Below the pieces are notes generated by a model. That model searched no databases, was not told where the DNA came from, and saw only the letters and a program-made list of their open reading frames with translations. Of a DNA stretch of 64,000 nt, positions 9,154 through 17,359 are shown piece by piece. The number at the start of each line of letters is the position of its first letter. The first letter of the stretch is position 1. A program made the position numbers and the translations under genes. Origin of the DNA: Paeniglutamicibacter sp. Y32M11 (GTDB lineage Bacteria; Actinomycetota; Actinomycetes; Actinomycetales; Micrococcaceae); assembly GCF_019285735.1 (NCBI RefSeq), contig NZ_CP079107.1, positions 2,852,001 through 2,916,000 on the forward strand, in the 5' to 3' direction.

Positions 9154-9567
9154 ATGACACGTTGCACTTTGTTGCTGATCACCAGCGGGCCGTCCGGCCG
9201 TAAGGCGCTTTCTGAAGGCATGCTGCTGGCAGAGCAATATGTTGATGGGCTGCCGATGGATCTGGAGATTCTTGAATCTACGCCCTTCGCGTTGGCCCCG
9301 GCCGTGCGCATCCAAGAGCGGGTGTCGTTCCCGGTTCCATTGGAGGACCCCTCCGCTGCTGCCACCGCTGTTGGTCCCTTACAAGCCATCTGGAATGGCA
9401 AACGATGGCTAACCCCGGGGTCGTGTCCCCCGAAGCCGTTGCGGGATAACGGCGCCACCGAGTGGCAGTGGGCTCACTACAAGGCTGTGTTGGACGCGCC
9501 AGCAGAATCGATCATGCTGCTGTGGGATATCTATGTGGTCCCGATGAGCGAGCAGCTTGCCGCGTAA
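9154..9567 (+). CDS. Hypothetical protein
   Basis: A 137-residue soluble protein with coding-like third positions and ordinary composition, but no family was recognised. It starts MTRCTLLLITSGPSG and contains a tryptophan-rich C-terminal half (IWNGKRW, EWQWAHYK, LLWDIYVV). The start is uncertain. ATG 9154 has no ribosome binding site but has a possible -10 (TGATAC) just upstream, so it could be leaderless. The frame also extends to ATG 9010, which has AGGAGG 13 bases upstream, but the extra 48 residues look non-coding (many Arg and Lys). It lies alone between thioredoxin and tRNA-Tyr. Confidence 0.55.
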   Translation: MTRCTLLLITSGPSGRKALSEGMLLAEQYVDGLPMDLEILESTPFALAPAVRIQERVSFPVPLEDPSAAATAVGPLQAIWNGKRWLTPGSCPPKPLRDNGATEWQWAHYKAVLDAPAESIMLLWDIYVVPMSEQLAA

Positions 9568-9658
9568 ACGTTTTGCAGAAAAAGTCGTTTCACCATGAGC
9601 GAACAGGCGAATATTTGAATTCAAGGCGCCCACCACCTGCGACGATACGTTTGGGCAT

Positions 9659-9702
9659 GAAAAAAGCTCGTGTTCAAATCTTTTGGATTTGAACACGAGC
9701 TT
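9659..9702 (-). terminator. Terminator of tRNA-Tyr
   Basis: On the minus strand a perfect 17-bp stem (9664-9680 with 9686-9702) is followed by T's. It starts 12 bases after tRNA-Tyr. Confidence 0.88.
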
Positions 9703-9713
9703 CGTTCATTCGG

Positions 9714-9795
9714 TGGCAGATACTGGATTCGAACCAGTGAAGGCGTTGCCAGCTGATTTACAGTCAGCCCCCTTTGGCCGCTCGGGTAATCTGCC
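9714..9795 (-). tRNA. tRNA-Tyr (anticodon GTA)
   Basis: The minus strand folds as an 82-base class II tRNA with acceptor GGCAGAT/ATCTGCC, anticodon GTA inside GACTGTAAATC, a long variable arm and T-loop TTCGAAT. After discriminator A the genome reads CC, then G, so the complete CCA is not encoded. Confidence 0.95.
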
Positions 9796-9821
9796 GAATG
9801 TTCCCTGCGGAACGAGTAGAA

Positions 9822-9851
9822 ACTCTACATGACTATTTCCCGAGTTGGCAA
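9822..9851 (-). promoter_or_regulatory. Probable tRNA-Tyr promoter
   Basis: On the minus strand TTGCCA (9846-9851) and TAGAGT (9822-9827) are 18 bases apart and lie about 27 bases before the mature tRNA. The -10 is identical to that of the tRNA-Thr unit. Confidence 0.45.
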
Positions 9852-9954
9852 ATCGAGAGTTCGTGCGTGGGAGAAATGCTGGATTTTCGGGCTTTTGTGG
9901 CACCCCGGTACGCTTGTAGGCAAAGACCAAATTCTCTACACGTAGGAGGCTCAC

Positions 9955-10443
9955 ATGGCGAGCGATTCAACTTTTGATGTTGTCAGCAAGGTTGACAGCC
10001 AGGAAGTGTCCAATGCGATGAACCAAGCGCAGAAGGAAATTGTCCAGCGTTACGACTTCAAGGGCATCGGCGCCGAGATCGATTTCAGCGGCGAGAAGAT
10101 TCTGATGAAGGCGAACTCCGAGGAGCGCGTCAAGGCAGTACTCGACGTTTTCCAGTCGAAGCTGGTCAAGCGAAACATCTCCTTGAAGTCGCTAGAAGCC
10201 GGCGATCCTTTCCCGTCCGGCAAGGAATACCGCATTGAAGCGGAAATCGTTGAGGGCATTGCCCAGGATGTGGCGAAGAAGATCAACAAGTTGATCCGCG
10301 ACGAAGCGCCCAAGGGTGTGAAGTCCACCATTCAGGGTGACGAACTGCGCGTGTCCTCGAAGTCCCGCGACGATCTTCAGACCACCATGAATCTGTTGCG
10401 GTCCTTTGAAGAAGCCGACCTTCAATTTGTGAACTTCCGCTAA
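9955..10443 (+). CDS. yajQ: YajQ family nucleotide-binding protein (DUF520)
   Basis: A 162-residue cytosolic protein of the YajQ family: two RNP-like beta-alpha-beta folds that bind nucleotides. Homologues in other bacteria bind cyclic di-GMP or GTP. The signature N-terminus (STFDVVSKVDSQEVSNAMNQ) and RYDFKG (about 34-39) are clear, as is the C-terminal half with KINKLIRDE. AGGAGG stands 6 bases before the ATG. It is a single-gene unit with its own terminator. The ligand in this organism is unknown. Confidence 0.92.
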   Translation: MASDSTFDVVSKVDSQEVSNAMNQAQKEIVQRYDFKGIGAEIDFSGEKILMKANSEERVKAVLDVFQSKLVKRNISLKSLEAGDPFPSGKEYRIEAEIVEGIAQDVAKKINKLIRDEAPKGVKSTIQGDELRVSSKSRDDLQTTMNLLRSFEEADLQFVNFR

Positions 10444-10460
10444 ACATAAACGGTCCACGA

Positions 10461-10499
10461 AGAAGGCTCCGGCACGCTTAGATGCGCCGGAGCCTTCTT
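10461..10499 (+). terminator. Terminator of yajQ
   Basis: A 13-bp stem (10461-10473 with 10486-10499) with a 12-base loop and a short T-rich tail lies 17 bases after the yajQ stop codon. Confidence 0.75.
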
Positions 10500-10696
10500 G
10501 CGTTTCAACCTTCACGAGATATTTGGTGATCTTCCTCATGGTCTCGGCGCCGTGCGAATACTACTGAGCATCGAGAAGATCAAGAACGGGCAAGAATTTT
10601 GCGCGCAGCGTTGCTCCACCAGAGCCTGGTGTCGGTCACCTCATCGGTGAAAACACACAGCCAGTGGCCCGAAAGTTGTACCTCACCGTCGACGAG

Positions 10697-11986
10697 TTAC
10701 GCGTCGAAGAGCGCCTGCCCCAGATACTGCCCGGCTTGAACTCCTGCAGGAATCGCGAAGAGTCCCGACCCAGTGTGCCGCAGGTACTCCGCCAGCAGGT
10801 CGTTTTTGGCCATGGCTGACTGCATGGGGACGTAGTGTGTTCTGGCATCGACCACAAAGGCAATAAAGAACAATCCTGCATCGAGCCGGCCCAGTCCGTC
10901 GGAACCGTCGGTGTAGTTGAACCCCCGCCGCAACATCTGCACACCGTTGTTCCTGGTGGGGTGCGCCATGGCGACATGCGAATCCACCGCAACCAGCGGC
11001 CCCTCGCGGCCCTGCAAATTGAAATCAGGCTCGGTGAACTCCTCACCACCCGAGAGCGGTGCACCCTCTTTTTTGGTGCGCCCGATGATATTTTCTTGGT
11101 CACGCATCGTCGATCTGTCCCAGGTCTCGATGTGCATGCGTATACGGCGAGCCACCATGTAAGTGCCACCATTCATCCACGCCTCGGCACCGGTGCCTCC
11201 GCTGACCCAAACGTGCTCATTGAGCAGGTCGTTGTCCTCCAACTTGAGGTTTGCCGTACCATCTCTAAACCCAAAGAGGTTTCTGGGCGTTGTCTGGGTG
11301 GTGGAGGTAGAGGAGGTGCGTCCAAAGCCGATCTGCGACCAACGGACCCGGGCTCGGCCGAAGGCAATTCGTGCCAGATTGCGGACCGCATGAACTGCCA
11401 CCTGAGGATCATCGGCACAGGCCTGAACGATCAGGTCTCCCCCGCTGCGAGCGTCCTCCAACGCGTCAGCAGAAAAATGTGGCAGTTCAATCAGGGCCTC
11501 AGGCAAATGCTTTGACAGGTTGTATCTGTCCACACCCTCCAGCGTAAAGAGCGACCGCCCGAAACCTATGGTGACCGTCAGGTGGCTGGCCTCCAGTCCC
11601 AGGGCTTCCCCGGTGTCGTCCGGAGGCGAGTCATAGTTGCCGCCGGTGGCGCCATCGCCGATCTCCGCGCCGCGGGTCAACGACTCGATGGCTTCGGTCC
11701 AGTCCTTGAGCAGAGAGATCAGTGACTCCCTCGTGCTCGCGGTGACGTCGAATGCCGCAATGTGCATTCTGTCCTGGGCCTCGGTGGCGATACCCGCTTG
11801 GTGTTCGCCGTAAAAGGGAACCACCGTGTCCGGGGTCTGGGGTGATACCGCCGCATTCACTGCGCTGGTTCCCAACGCACCAACGGCCAGGCCAATTCCA
11901 CCCGCACCCGCGGCAGTGAATAGCCCTCTTCGACTAATGCCAGTTGATCGTCGTGCGGTGTCGTCCGCGGTGGTTCTACCCATCAT
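10697..11986 (-). CDS. efeB: EfeB, Tat-exported DyP-type haem peroxidase
   Basis: Third gene of efeUOB. It is a dye-decolorising-type haem peroxidase thought to oxidise ferrous iron or take iron from haem at the cell surface. A twin-arginine signal is present (SRRGLF at about 18-23, hydrophobic stretch to about 46). The DyP signature GFRDGT lies at about 239-244. The proximal haem His is in AMAHPTRNNG (about 342), with LRRGFNY shortly after. It starts about 15 bases after efeO. ATG 11986 follows GAAGGA; an in-frame TTG lies one codon earlier. The about 430-residue length fits the family. Confidence 0.93.
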   Translation of the reverse strand: MMGRTTADDTARRSTGISRRGLFTAAGAGGIGLAVGALGTSAVNAAVSPQTPDTVVPFYGEHQAGIATEAQDRMHIAAFDVTASTRESLISLLKDWTEAIESLTRGAEIGDGATGGNYDSPPDDTGEALGLEASHLTVTIGFGRSLFTLEGVDRYNLSKHLPEALIELPHFSADALEDARSGGDLIVQACADDPQVAVHAVRNLARIAFGRARVRWSQIGFGRTSSTSTTQTTPRNLFGFRDGTANLKLEDNDLLNEHVWVSGGTGAEAWMNGGTYMVARRIRMHIETWDRSTMRDQENIIGRTKKEGAPLSGGEEFTEPDFNLQGREGPLVAVDSHVAMAHPTRNNGVQMLRRGFNYTDGSDGLGRLDAGLFFIAFVVDARTHYVPMQSAMAKNDLLAEYLRHTGSGLFAIPAGVQAGQYLGQALFDA

Positions 11987-12001
11987 CAATTCCTTCGAAT
12001 G

Positions 12002-13150
12002 CTACTTCACTACCGCTGCGGTCAGCTTGGACAGCGGCTCACTCAAGGCATCCACGGCCGCGCTGAGTTCCTGAATCTGAGCTTCGGACAGCTCGGTGTA
12101 AAGCACAAAGCCGTCACCCTTCTTGTACTGATCCAGTAATCCCTGCAGGGTTGCGAAATTGGTTTCCAGTGCCTGATCCAGCTCGGAGTCGTTTTCCGTC
12201 AACAGCGGTTTGAGGTCCTCGTAGGCAATACGAGCGCCATCGACATTGGCTTGGAAATCCCACAGGTCGGTGTGGGAGAAGGCTTCTTCCTCGCCGGTCA
12301 CCTTTCCGGTGGCCACCTCGTCGAGGAGCTCCTTGGCGCCGTTGGACAGCTTGTCGGAGGTGTAGGTCAGCTCCTGGGTCCGGCTGTTCAATTCAGCGGT
12401 ATTGGCGACCATCTTGTCCGCGATTTTTTGTCGCTGAGCCTGCGTCATGGCGGTGTAGCCCTTGGGCGCCCAGAGATCCTTTTCCGCACGGTGCCAACCG
12501 GTGAATTCGTCGCCCTTTTCAAGATCGGCTTCACGGGCATCAAGGATCGGGTCAAGGTCTCCGAAGGATTCGGCAACGGGCTCAATGCGTTCCCAGTGCA
12601 TGCGAACTGCGGGGTACAGCTCCTTCGCCTTTTTGACGTCACCTGCTGCAAAGGCGGTGGCGAACTCGGTGGTCCCCTCGACGAGCTGCTGTGTCTGGTC
12701 CTTAACATAGGCCGAGTACAGGTTCACCGCAGTTTCCTGCAGTGCCGCACGATCAGCGTTGACGCTCTGCCCGGCAGGTGCTGCCGTCACGGCGAAGGCC
12801 GCCCGGATGCCGTCGCCGACCATTCCCGGCTTGCAGGCCGTGAAGTAGTTTCCTTCCGGTGCAATGACTACGAGGTCACGGCTCAAGCCCGGCCCGACGT
12901 TCTCCACTTCACCTACAATTCGCAGACCGTCGTCGGCCAGCAGGTAGAACTCCGTCACCTTGTCGCTACCGTTGGTGACACTGAAGTTCAGCGTTCCGCC
13001 AGGTGCCGACGTGGTCGAGACTTCGCAGGCGTCACTGGTGCTGTTGACCTTGATGGTGCCATCGGCCGATGCATTGTTGTCGGTGCAACCGGTGAGCAGC
13101 AGCGCGGCAGCTGCCAGGGCAGCTGCAGGTGCGAGAATACGTGTTTTCAT
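12002..13150 (-). CDS. efeO: EfeO, iron-uptake lipoprotein (cupredoxin plus M75 domains)
   Basis: Surface iron-binding component of the EfeUOB system. It has a lipoprotein signal with lipobox LTGC (Cys22), then a cupredoxin-like domain (about 30-125). The imelysin-like M75 domain (about 135-382) carries MHWERIEPVAESFGDLDP (about 184-201), the iron-site segment. It lies between efeU (32-base gap) and efeB. It should hand ferrous or ferric iron to the EfeU permease at the membrane. Confidence 0.93.
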   Translation of the reverse strand: MKTRILAPAAALAAAALLLTGCTDNNASADGTIKVNSTSDACEVSTTSAPGGTLNFSVTNGSDKVTEFYLLADDGLRIVGEVENVGPGLSRDLVVIAPEGNYFTACKPGMVGDGIRAAFAVTAAPAGQSVNADRAALQETAVNLYSAYVKDQTQQLVEGTTEFATAFAAGDVKKAKELYPAVRMHWERIEPVAESFGDLDPILDAREADLEKGDEFTGWHRAEKDLWAPKGYTAMTQAQRQKIADKMVANTAELNSRTQELTYTSDKLSNGAKELLDEVATGKVTGEEEAFSHTDLWDFQANVDGARIAYEDLKPLLTENDSELDQALETNFATLQGLLDQYKKGDGFVLYTELSEAQIQELSAAVDALSEPLSKLTAAVVK

Positions 13151-13182
13151 GAAGGGTTTTTCCTTGCAGAGTGATCAGGGTC

Positions 13183-14034
13183 TTAGGCGCCAGCGGCGGA
13201 CGGCACGGCAGCGGTGGGCCGCCGGCCGCGTTCATCTTTACGGACGCGTCGGAAGTAAAGGAATAGGACAGGAATGACGTAAAGCACCCACACGACCGCT
13301 TCGAGCCATGTCGTGGCGGGAGAGAAGTTGAAGACACCCTTGAGAATCGTTGCAACCCATCCGCTGGGTTCAATGACATGGGAAATATCAAAGGCCAGGT
13401 GGTGCAGCCCGGGCAGGACCCTGGCTTCTTGAAGATCGTGCACACCATAGGCAAGAACGCCACCGGCAACGATGACCAAGGCTGCCCCCGTCCACGTGAA
13501 AAACTTGGAGAGATTAATTTTCAACACGCCTCGGTGAAGTAACGCCCCCAGACCCACGGCCACCAGGATGCCGAGAGAGGCCCCCACCAACGGCTGCCAG
13601 GTTTCTCCCGTGGCTCTAGCGGCTGCCCAAATAAAGAGCGCGGTCTCAAGGCCCTCGCGCCCCACAGCCAAGGCCGCCACCAGCACCAATCCCCAGGCAT
13701 TACCATCGGCGGTCTTGTCGATTTGCTGATGCAGGTCAGAGCTCAGTGACTTTGATGCTTTTGCCATCCAGAAGACCATCCAGGTGACAAAGCCCACCGC
13801 AATAATCGAAAGGCCACCGCCAATGAATTCTTGAGCTTCAAAAGTCAGCCCACGTGGGCCGAAGGTCAAAAGGGCGCCGAACCCAAGGGAAATCAGGACG
13901 GCCAAGGAAATTCCGGCCCAGACTCGTGGGAGGAGGTGACTACGACCGCTCTTCTTCAAGTAGGCAAGAAGCAACACCACGATCAGGACCGCTTCGAGTC
14001 CTTCACGCAAGCCAATCAGGAAATTTCCGGTCAT
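13183..14034 (-). CDS. efeU: EfeU, FTR1-family iron permease
   Basis: Seven-helix iron permease, first gene of efeUOB. Both REGLE iron-passage motifs of the FTR1 family are present (Arg10-Glu14 and Arg126-Glu130), inside hydrophobic helices. The 283-residue length is typical. The ATG at 14034 is preferred because GAAGGTAAC lies directly upstream; the frame extends four codons to a TTG. The basic C-terminus (RRVRKDERGRR) is cytosolic. An IdeR/DtxR-like box lies about 105 bases upstream, so iron-dependent repression is likely. Confidence 0.94.
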   Translation of the reverse strand: MTGNFLIGLREGLEAVLIVVLLLAYLKKSGRSHLLPRVWAGISLAVLISLGFGALLTFGPRGLTFEAQEFIGGGLSIIAVGFVTWMVFWMAKASKSLSSDLHQQIDKTADGNAWGLVLVAALAVGREGLETALFIWAAARATGETWQPLVGASLGILVAVGLGALLHRGVLKINLSKFFTWTGAALVIVAGGVLAYGVHDLQEARVLPGLHHLAFDISHVIEPSGWVATILKGVFNFSPATTWLEAVVWVLYVIPVLFLYFRRVRKDERGRRPTAAVPSAAGA

Positions 14035-14062
14035 CGTTACCTTCAAATGTGGCCCGTATCAA

Positions 14063-14124
14063 GAACAACGTATTGTTCGGTTCGAGTAAGGCTGGGCTTC
14101 AGTCAATACGCAACTTGAAGTTGC
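14063..14124 (-). promoter_or_regulatory. Two palindromes in the efeU upstream region
   Basis: GAACAA/TTGTTC with a 4-base spacer (14063-14078) and a perfect GCAACTT-G-AAGTTGC (14110-14124) lie between the iron box and the efeU start. They may be operator sites or leader hairpins. No regulator can be named. Confidence 0.4.
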
Positions 14125-14138
14125 GCATTCTCAGAGTA

Positions 14139-14157
14139 AACGCTGAGGCTAACCTAA
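14139..14157 (-). promoter_or_regulatory. IdeR/DtxR-like iron box upstream of efeUOB
   Basis: The minus strand reads TTAGGTTAGCCTCAGCGTT. The left half (TTAGGTTAG) matches the IdeR/DmdR consensus exactly and 13 of 19 positions agree overall. Its place before the iron-uptake operon supports iron-responsive repression. Confidence 0.65.
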
Positions 14158-14426
14158 ACAAAACGCTTCACGGGAGGTAGTTGCGGGATTTTTCTCGCTT
14201 CCTTACACCGAACGACCATTGGTCTCAGACCTCACTCATGTAAGCGCAAGTCAGATCGAATCGTCCCCGTTTCTAGTTCCGGCACAATGCTTCATGAGGA
14301 AGACGTATTGTTTCGAACCAATCCGCAGCGGACACCCAAGCGCGCCCCTGACTACGCTGCAGCTTCTCGCGATGGGTCCACGGCAGCCGAACGCCGCTCG
14401 GTGGGCAACTGCCTTTGTTCGGGTAT
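14158..14426. other. Gap between the efe iron box and the htpX terminator
   Basis: Only short frames without family resemblance are present (for example plus strand 14219-14428). No RNA family was recognised. Confidence 0.4.
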
Positions 14427-14479
14427 GAAAAACTCCCCAAAAGTCTGGTTCTGAATTGTTCAGTCCAACTCTCGGGGAG
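14427..14479 (-). terminator. Probable terminator of htpX
   Basis: On the minus strand an imperfect hairpin, closed by CTCCCC (14471-14479) and GGGGAG (14432-14438) with an inner CTGAA/TTCAG helix, ends in five T's. Confidence 0.6.
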
Positions 14480-14540
14480 CAGTTCATTCATTCAATTTTT
14501 CCGGGGCCGCCCGCTATTTGTGTTCGGCTCCTAGCGCCTC

Positions 14541-15413
14541 TCAGTAGCCGAGGGACTGGCCAGCCATCTTCTCCAACCGAGCGACGCGGTCGTCCATCGG
14601 CGGGTGGGTTGCGAAGAGTTTCTTGGCTCCTCCGGCGAAAGGATTGGCAATCATCAGGTGCGAGGTGTTGACCAAGCGCTGGTCATCACTGGGCAGCGGA
14701 GCACGTTGCACACCGCTCTCCAGCTTGCGTAGTGCCGACGCCAAAGCCAGCGGGTCATTAGTCAATTTGGCGCCATCTTCGTCCGCGTCGTATTCGCGCG
14801 TGCGGCTGATTGCCATTTGGATCACGGTGGATGCCAACGGCGCCAATAACGACATGGCGATCAGCGCCAGCGGATTGACGTTGCGACGGTCTCCTCCGCC
14901 AAAGAAGAGTAGGAATTGCGCGAGCGCGGTGATGACACCGGCAACGGCGGCCGCGACCGAGGAGGTTAGGATGTCGCGGTTATAAACGTGCATCAGCTCG
15001 TGGCCGAGGACCCCACGCAATTCACGTTCATTAAGCAATCCCAAGATTCCTTCGGTGCAACACACAGCCGCATTCTGCGGATTACGTCCGGTGGCAAAGG
15101 CATTCGGGGCCATGGTCGGCGAGACGTATAACCGCGGCATCGGTTCCTGAGCTGTCATCGACAGTTCTCGTACGATCCGATACATGGCAGGTTGCTCCGC
15201 TTCGGTCACCGGGTAGGCCTGCATCGAGCGGATAGCAATCTTGTCACTATTCCAGTAACCGTAGGCCGTAGTCGCGACACCGATCAGCGCGAAGATCCAG
15301 ATGAAGCTGCTACTTCCAGTTCCGGATGCCAGCAGAGCACCAATGGCCAGCAACAGAGCGAACATGCCGCCAAGCAATCCCGCGGTCTTCAGGCCGTTGT
15401 TGTGAGTGTGCAC
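14541..15413 (-). CDS. htpX: HtpX-like membrane zinc metalloprotease (M48)
   Basis: Membrane-protein quality-control protease. The 290-residue chain has two N-terminal membrane helices (about 11-30 and 37-54), the zinc motif HELMH (138-142) with catalytic Glu139, two more hydrophobic segments (about 150-170 and 180-200), and the third-ligand Glu in [13 protein letters not shown] (about 208-220). The start is GTG with GAGGAGAG about 10 bases upstream. It is a monocistronic minus-strand gene, unusually close to the MFS gene behind it (about 110 bases). Confidence 0.93.
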   Translation of the reverse strand: MHTHNNGLKTAGLLGGMFALLLAIGALLASGTGSSSFIWIFALIGVATTAYGYWNSDKIAIRSMQAYPVTEAEQPAMYRIVRELSMTAQEPMPRLYVSPTMAPNAFATGRNPQNAAVCCTEGILGLLNERELRGVLGHELMHVYNRDILTSSVAAAVAGVITALAQFLLFFGGGDRRNVNPLALIAMSLLAPLASTVIQMAISRTREYDADEDGAKLTNDPLALASALRKLESGVQRAPLPSDDQRLVNTSHLMIANPFAGGAKKLFATHPPMDDRVARLEKMAGQSLGY

Positions 15414-15523
15414 TGTCAGTTCTCTCCTCGATGTACGGTCCGGGAAGGTTCCGGAGCGTTGGTTGCTTCCAGTTTACTTAACGTCCCTGAATGCGGCCTT
15501 TGTTCCCCCTATGTCTCGGGACA

Positions 15524-16804
15524 TTAGGGGCTGGGACGCCGAGAGTCATAACGCAAGAAACCTGGTTCCCAACGCATCAGTGCACTTGCTGCCGCAATGC
15601 AGGCCAGACCGCCAAAGACTAGCGTCCACCCTTCGCCAATTCCCCCGGCGACACCACCGGAGAGCATTTCCCCTAGCCGTGGCCCACCAGCGACCACCAC
15701 GATGAACACGCCTTGGAGGCGCCCACGCAGATGATCGGGGGTTGCGGATTGCAAAATGGTGGTTCGGAAAACTGACGAAACGGCGTCCGCCACACCAGCC
15801 AGAGCCATGCACGCGGCTGCCGGCCATATCCAGCCTCCGATCGATCCGTCCGAAGGGACCGGGCTGCGTGATGAGAGCACCACAACAACGCCGAAGAGAC
15901 CAATACTGGCTCCCCATAAACACACGCAGATAAAGACCGCCAGGCCTTGGCGGTGAATCCGTCCGACGGGCCCGGAGAACATTCCCGCGAGGAAGGCACC
16001 CAGCGCTGTCGCCGCCAAGAGCAACCCCATCGTCAGTTCACCGCCGCCGATGAGTATTGCGCCGATGGCAGGTAGCAGTGCTCTGGGCGCGGCTAAAACC
16101 ATGGCCGCGATGTCGATCAGGAAGGTCATCCGCACGTTGGGCTGGGTGCCGAGGAACTTAAACCCCTCGATGACCGATCGCAGGCCAGCCTTGGCAGGCG
16201 TGCCTTCCGGGGGAAGCGAGGGCAATTTGTAGACGGACCACACCGCCGCGGCATAAGTGAGCACATCAATGGTGTAGGTCCAGCCAAATCCGAACTGAGC
16301 GACCAGTAGCCCGCCAAGCAGCGGACCAATCATCTGGGATATACCGAAAGTGACCATATTGAGCGAGTTGGCCGCGGGCAGGTTCTTGAGTCCCACGATC
16401 GCGGGAATGATGGCACCGCGGGTGGGCTGGTTGATTCCGCCCGCAGCGGAGTGGATGGCCACCAGACCATAGAGCAGCCACACGTTGTCAACGCCCAGCC
16501 ATGCTTGCGCGGCGATGGCTGCGGTGGCAGTCCACAAGACGAGGGCCGAAGCTAGCGCCACCTTGCGGCGATCATAAGCATCGGCAATAGCGCCGCCATA
16601 TAGTCCAGCCAGCACCAGTGGTACCAGGGCAAAAGCTCCCAGCAGTCCAACATAGAGACTGGACCCAGTCAACGCGTAGACCTCGAGGCTGACGGCTACA
16701 AGGGTTAGTTGGCCGCCTACCGCCGACAACGCGTTGCCGATCCATAATCTCTTGAAGGCAGGGCTTTCGCGCAAAGGGGTCAGGTCAGCAAGGAGTCGGG
16801 CCAC
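15524..16804 (-). CDS. MFS transporter (EntS-like)
   Basis: A 426-residue major facilitator with about 12 hydrophobic segments. The N-terminus (TPLRESPAFKRLWIGNALSAVGGQL) and YGGAIADAYDRRKV (loop 2-3) match the EntS-like siderophore or drug exporter branch. The start is GTG at 16804. It diverges from catR, with about 70 bases between the starts. The substrate cannot be read from sequence; a link to iron is possible given the EntS likeness but unproven. Confidence 0.85.
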   Translation of the reverse strand: MARLLADLTPLRESPAFKRLWIGNALSAVGGQLTLVAVSLEVYALTGSSLYVGLLGAFALVPLVLAGLYGGAIADAYDRRKVALASALVLWTATAAIAAQAWLGVDNVWLLYGLVAIHSAAGGINQPTRGAIIPAIVGLKNLPAANSLNMVTFGISQMIGPLLGGLLVAQFGFGWTYTIDVLTYAAAVWSVYKLPSLPPEGTPAKAGLRSVIEGFKFLGTQPNVRMTFLIDIAAMVLAAPRALLPAIGAILIGGGELTMGLLLAATALGAFLAGMFSGPVGRIHRQGLAVFICVCLWGASIGLFGVVVVLSSRSPVPSDGSIGGWIWPAAACMALAGVADAVSSVFRTTILQSATPDHLRGRLQGVFIVVVAGGPRLGEMLSGGVAGGIGEGWTLVFGGLACIAAASALMRWEPGFLRYDSRRPSP

Positions 16805-16818
16805 GTGTGAAGTCTATC

Positions 16819-16857
16819 GAATCTGAACTTCTGGCGGTTCCTTATCTTGACAGATTC
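16819..16857 (+). promoter_or_regulatory. Inverted repeat in the catR/MFS intergenic region
   Basis: GAATCTG (16819-16825) and CAGATTC (16851-16857) form a perfect 7-bp inverted repeat 17 bases before the catR start. Fur-type regulators of catalase genes often repress themselves from such sites, so this is a candidate CatR operator. Confidence 0.45.
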
Positions 16858-16873
16858 AAATTAAGAGGGTGGA

Positions 16874-17302
16874 ATGGATCACATGGACTATTCGGCTCAG
16901 ATGCGGGATCTCGGACTGCGGGTTACCCGCGGCCGCCTTGCCGTCCTCGATGCCTTGGAAAGCCACCCGCATTCCTCTGCGGAGAGAGTTGTCATCGCCG
17001 TCCACCGGACGTTGCCAGAAGTTTCCATTCAGTCCGTTTACAACGTGCTTAATGATCTGACCGAGCAAGGCATGTTGCGCCGCTTCACTCCCCCATATTC
17101 CGCGGCGCTCTATGAGACACGCGTTAATGACAATCACCATCACGCCATTTGCACCAGCTGCGGCCGCATCGAAGACGTCGAATGCGCGGTGGGCCACGCC
17201 CCCTGCCTGACACCGTCGAACAGCCACGGCATGGAAATCCAGCTTGCCGATGTCCTCTACCAGGGCATCTGCGAAGACTGCAGGAAAACCGATGCGGCCT
17301 AG
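16874..17302 (+). CDS. catR: Fur-family peroxide-responsive repressor (CatR/FurA-like)
   Basis: A 142-residue metalloregulator with an N-terminal winged helix (GLRVTRGRLAVLDALESHPHSSAE, and SIQSVYNVLNDLTEQG as recognition region) and a C-terminal dimer and metal domain with the His-rich NDNHHHAICTSCGRIEDV. Two CxxC pairs (CTSC, CEDC) form the structural zinc site. The gene lies 57 bases before katA on the same strand. That is the arrangement of Streptomyces catR-catA, where the Fur protein senses hydrogen peroxide and represses catalase. An inverted repeat sits just upstream. Confidence 0.88.
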   Translation: MDHMDYSAQMRDLGLRVTRGRLAVLDALESHPHSSAERVVIAVHRTLPEVSIQSVYNVLNDLTEQGMLRRFTPPYSAALYETRVNDNHHHAICTSCGRIEDVECAVGHAPCLTPSNSHGMEIQLADVLYQGICEDCRKTDAA

Positions 17303-17359
17303 CGGCCCGTCGGTGAACCGGCAGAAGAGTTACCAACCCACAGGAAGAAGGAGAATCTC

